Source of the DNA: Pomacea canaliculata
Lineage: Eukaryota > Mollusca > Gastropoda > Architaenioglossa > Ampullariidae
Length of the DNA: 64,000 nucleotides
Assembly: GCF_003073045.1 (NCBI RefSeq)
Contig: NC_037593.1
Span: forward strand, 23,493,868-23,557,867
Direction of reading: 5' to 3'
Each line of letters opens with the position of its first letter. Positions within the stretch are counted from its first letter, which is position 1. Under the pieces are notes generated by a model that was given only the letters and a program-made list of their open reading frames with translations, ran no database searches and was not told where the DNA came from. Position numbers and translations under genes: made by a program. Below are positions 60,331 through 64,000 of this stretch, one piece after another.

Positions 60331-62086
60331 GTAAGTGTTGTCTTGTTGCGATAGCGTTAGTCGGATCCATACTGTAGCAAACGACGTACCTGTGTACGTG
60401 GGGGACACGTTGATTCTAGTTAAATAAAAACTGGAATGACTGGGATACGAATTTGGTTTGTCCAGTCTTTCTTCAGTTGCAATGCCAAACATCCTATTCC
60501 TTATAAAGAAATGTTAAAGAAATCTCAACGTCACAGAAACGGATTATTTTTACCTGTCCAGTGTGAGGAGTCAGGTTCTATGTTAGGAATGAGTGAGCGG
60601 GGCAGTCAGAATGTCGGCTGTATCAAGGTCGCAATTACTAAGCAACGTGACGTAGGCTTCAGTCTCGGAAATTCGCACCTGACTGCTGACATCCTCACCT
60701 GTGGGGGTCCTCCTTGCACAACAGAGGTTAAGGTCGAAGGCAACTGCACAGGATGTAAGGCAGACCCTGCTTCTCATTCTCGCTGTATCGTTATATCCGA
60801 GCTTTGGGGTGGTCTTGAGAACCTCTCCCTCCCTACCTCACCTTTCTCAAATTTCTGAGGAAAGAGTCAGGTACCCGGTCACAGATCCTTGGTCGATCTG
60901 TACCCGCAAAGACAGTCAGGTAAACAACCAATACTTTTAAAAAAAACTGACACGTGACTCTCCAAGGACTGACAAAACATTTTGCCTACCTGCGCAATTT
61001 ACCGATTTTCTGTTTGGATAGAAATGTCTGTATACCTTTGTGTTTTTAAAACGAGGCCAAGTAAGTAAAATGTTTATTGCGCAATAGTTTCTCACCTGCC
61101 AGTCACCCACCGGAACATTCCTGAAAAAGATTTAGTGTGAGCAGTACCTTGCCTCGCCTTCTTTCTCTCCCGACACGATGTAGTCGCAAACACACTGTAC
61201 ATCTCGACAGGCAGTCGATGTTCATCCAACATGTTTGACCTCTAGGTCAATACATATCCCGCTATCTGCCCTTTGACCCGACGAGAAAATTCGGTTTCAT
61301 TATCAACCTCTGTCTCAAGGCCTCGACAGCTTTTTGAGCGACGCATTTGAAGACAGCAGGGAAGAGGAGAGTAGGAGTGGTGAAGAGAAAAACAAGCTTA
61401 TTTTTCATCCTGAGCGCGATAAGCGGCCTTGCACTGTCCGCAATCAGATATGTACATACGTAGATGTGTAGTCAGTGGCTTGGCAGATGAGCCACTCTCC
61501 TCTTACTGCCGTGGAAATACGAGATGACAGTCGCGTGACGCATGGCGGGACATGGTGTGACTGTCATCTGTTGGACATAATGACTGACAACATGGGGACG
61601 GGGACAGTCTCTCGTGTTCGTCCTGACCAACCAGCCATGCGGCCAGCCAGCTGTCCTACACAGGGATGTCAAACAAAGGCCGCAGCGAAGGTTGACAGGA
61701 CTGTCTCGTGTGTTTGTTCTGTCGCCATGGCTTCACGTCTGCCATCTGACGACGAAAATCAATTTGTGTTCGCGGGACGCCTGTTGCCCTCTCATCTAAA
61801 CTCGCATCAAAGCCGTTATTGCTGAAGGGAAATACGTTAAAAGATTTTATGTATCTGAAATAAAGTTAATCGTCGTTATCCTGTTTATAATCCTGCTTAA
61901 CAGAGTCACCGGAAATGTGATTAGTTCAACGACAGATGAGGTGAGCAGATGAGTGTAGATGAAGGGTGGAGAAATGTAGAGACCGGAAGGTGGCGCCAGA
62001 GGGACATCTGGTCATATGACATTATATATATGCATTTAAACATCAGAAAGACATGTGCTTGAAGTTCTGTATTCTTTGTTTTTCAG
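60331..62086 (+). other. Probable intron 1 of the tetraspanin gene
   Basis: It contains open frames of 140 codons (60436-60858) and 116 codons (61475-61825) without recognisable domains. Both are interpreted as chance frames in CpG-containing DNA. Confidence 0.5.
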
Positions 62087-63994
62087 AAAAAACCGCCAAG
62101 ATGGTTGCCGGGTGCGGGAATAATTGTATCAAGTACATCCTCTTTTTCGTCAACTTCCTGTTCTTCGTAAGTGAACGATGTACATGTACACTCTGTTTTG
62201 AAAGAAATACCTACAGCTGACTCAGTCCTACAGTGAGGACTCAGCTACAGACGTTAGTGTATTGGTGTCACGTGCCACAGTCTCTCTTTGTAGAACAGAT
62301 GGAGGCAAGCTTGTGCTAGTGAGGGAGAGGATGAGGGTGAGGGTGAGGGGAGAGTGAAAGGAGTGAAGGTTGCAGACAGGTTTTCTAGTTTCACTAGGGT
62401 TTGACCACTTGTTGACTTTTATAATTCAATGATTTTATTCAATTAAACAGAGTCTTTAATTGAACTCAACTATATTTTCCTTTCCCCTCAGGTCATGGGC
62501 GGCGTGGGTATAGGTCTCGGTATCTACGCCCTCGTGGACAAGAAACAACATGGCCGCCCTGACGAAGATTGACTCCTCGGGCAGGTTCAAAGATTTCAAT
62601 GGCGTAGGACTTCTGCAAGGAGGTGCCATCGCTCTCATCGTCGGCGGAGCCTTTCTTTTCATCACCGGCTTCGCAGGTTGCTGCGGTGCTGTGAAGGAAA
62701 TCAAATGTCTCCTGGGCATCGTGAGTTGTGTTCATTGTTTACTATCATACACCTTATAGCTGCTTCTGTGATTGTTGACCATCAGTGTTACGGCGGCCGA
62801 AAGTATTAGAAAGCGAGGAAGGGTAGGGAGATTTTTTTTTCACGCCCAACCACCAAGAAGGCTTTATCACAGTCTGTTGCCCGTAAGCCGGTGTTGAGAA
62901 AAAAAAAAGCATTCTGGATATAAGATGTGAACTCTTGACACCGGACCATCAGTGTCCTGGTGACATGCGCATTACCGCTGTGGCACCAAACCGGAAGGCT
63001 AGGGTACTTCTTCGGGGTGGCTCTTGGCTACAACAATCGGTGTCATGGACAAGATATTTGCTCAGGCGGCTAGTTTCAACTGAGTTGGTTTGTTCGGGAG
63101 AGTGTTTCTTGGCTCAGGAGATCATGTCTTGAGAGTACCGTGCCACATCACAGAATAATAAAGATTCAGGTGGTACGGGATGGATTCACTTTATTAGGCT
63201 GGCGTAAGACAACTCTTGCCATTATCTGGTCACTTGTTGAATATTAACAGTGACACTACAAACGCCAGAAATGATATCTTTATATATAGATAGATATTCA
63301 CGCGATATTTGACTTATATTCGTAACATCTGTCGCACATGAGCTGCAGAACTAATCTCAGTTATGAATGTTTCAGTACATCGCCATTGTCCTGCTCATCG
63401 TCATCGCTGAAGTTGTTGCTGCAGCCTTGGCCATCGCTTTCAAAGACAGGGTAGGTTGGTGGACTAACATGAAATACAGACATCAGTGCTATTTACACAG
63501 TGCATCTTTGCTGAATTTTTTAAATTTTACTATCACAGGGTTACATTACTATTGTTCTGGGAGATATTAGTATGTGCATGTTTACCTATCTGTGACATTC
63601 GGAAAAGCAGAAACGTTCATACACATGTGAACACACACACACAGCTGGGGCCACCCACAAATACAATGCACACACATACTTGTGCTCAGTCATGTGCCAA
63701 CTGCCTTCAGCTCCAACAGACCACCGAGGTTCTTACAGGAAGGTAAATGTCAACAAGAGTCCTTTGACCAGGTCACGCGTAACTGTTTTAAATAGACTCC
63801 TTCGAACTTGTTCACTTATGTATTGACATTCCTTCGAATGGGATTCATAAAGTGACAGAAAGTACCTTGTTTCTGTTGTGCAGATAGAACAGAAGTTTAA
63901 AGAGGGACTGGTAGAAGCCATCCAAAAGGAATATGATGGTAACTTGACTTCTGGCAACCCCTTTTCACGTGCCTTTGACTACGCACAGGTTGAG
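62087..63994 (+). CDS. Tetraspanin, 5' portion; continues past the window
   Basis: Tetraspanins are four-pass membrane proteins that organise receptors and integrins. Coding exons: 62087-62166 (ATG at 62101), 62492-62720, 63376-63450 and 63884-63994. All junctions are GT-AG, the last with donor GAG|GTGAGA at the window edge. Visible are the Cys-containing N-terminus and TM1 (CIKYILFFVNFLFF, VMGGVGIGLGIYALVD), the small loop, TM2 with the family motif GFAGCCGAVKEIKCLLGI, TM3 (YIAIVLLIVIAEVVAAALA) and the start of the large extracellular loop with an N-glycosylation site (NLT). The CCG motif and TM4 lie outside the window. Exon 2 is 229 bp instead of a multiple of three. An extra base in AAGAAACAAC near 62545 shifts the frame between ALVDK and NMAALTKIDSSGRF. 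This is probably an assembly indel. It belongs to the CD9/CD63-like group at best; no ortholog is assigned. Confidence 0.9.
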
Positions 63995-64000
63995 GTGAGA

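Noticed and set aside
60436..60858. 140-codon frame between the tetraspanin first exon and its ATG exon
   Set aside because: It lies in the predicted intron 1, has no domain and its Cys content has no pattern. Treated as chance.
1..64000. CRISPR arrays, bacterial operons, ribosomal RNA or clear tRNA genes
   Set aside because: The direct repeats found are ordinary eukaryotic minisatellites without spacers, introns are present throughout, and no rRNA signature or full tRNA cloverleaf was recognised by eye. A tRNA covariance-model scan was not possible here.

Overview
The window is eukaryotic genomic DNA. It has GT-AG introns, a TATA/CCAAT promoter, microsatellites and minisatellites, SINE-like repeats and decayed transposons, and one 100-base N gap at 2659-2758. 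The protein-coding content is animal: TAF5L, a tetraspanin and a C2H2 zinc-finger factor. Repeat style and intron-rich genes suggest a marine invertebrate, probably a mollusc. That taxon is inference, because no species marker is visible.

Layout: 1-11.4 kb is relatively GC- and CpG-rich with no supportable gene. 11.43-15.02 kb is one long coding block for a ten-finger zinc-finger protein. Its reading frame flips six times between the same two frames without meeting a stop inside any coding segment. 15.0-22.9 kb is AT-rich non-coding DNA. 22.9-24.9 kb is a cluster of mobile-element debris: a SINE copy, a Ty3/Gypsy reverse-transcriptase fossil and half of a foldback repeat. 25.6-36.0 kb is a complete 14-exon TAF5L gene, with every splice phase checked by hand. 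37.2-38.96 kb is a dead piggyBac transposase on the minus strand. 39.66-40.30 kb is a 30-bp minisatellite. 40.3-60 kb is repeat-rich intergenic DNA with two inverted-repeat (foldback) elements, several tandem arrays, a SINE with intact target-site duplications and two orphan open frames. From 60.1 kb to the right edge lies the 5' half of a tetraspanin gene, with a promoter, a non-coding first exon and four coding exons. The gene continues beyond the window.

The three genes have unrelated roles: a DNA-binding regulator, a subunit of the SAGA/PCAF histone acetyltransferase complex, and a membrane organiser. Nothing indicates that they act together. A one-base frame break in the tetraspanin gene and the breaks in the zinc-finger gene suggest residual indel errors in the assembly, or allelic lesions. 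I found no convincing new biochemical system. The most distinctive unexplained structures are the ~600 bp foldback element carrying repeated TGACGTAG motifs, and a repeat array that runs into a TAF5L splice acceptor.
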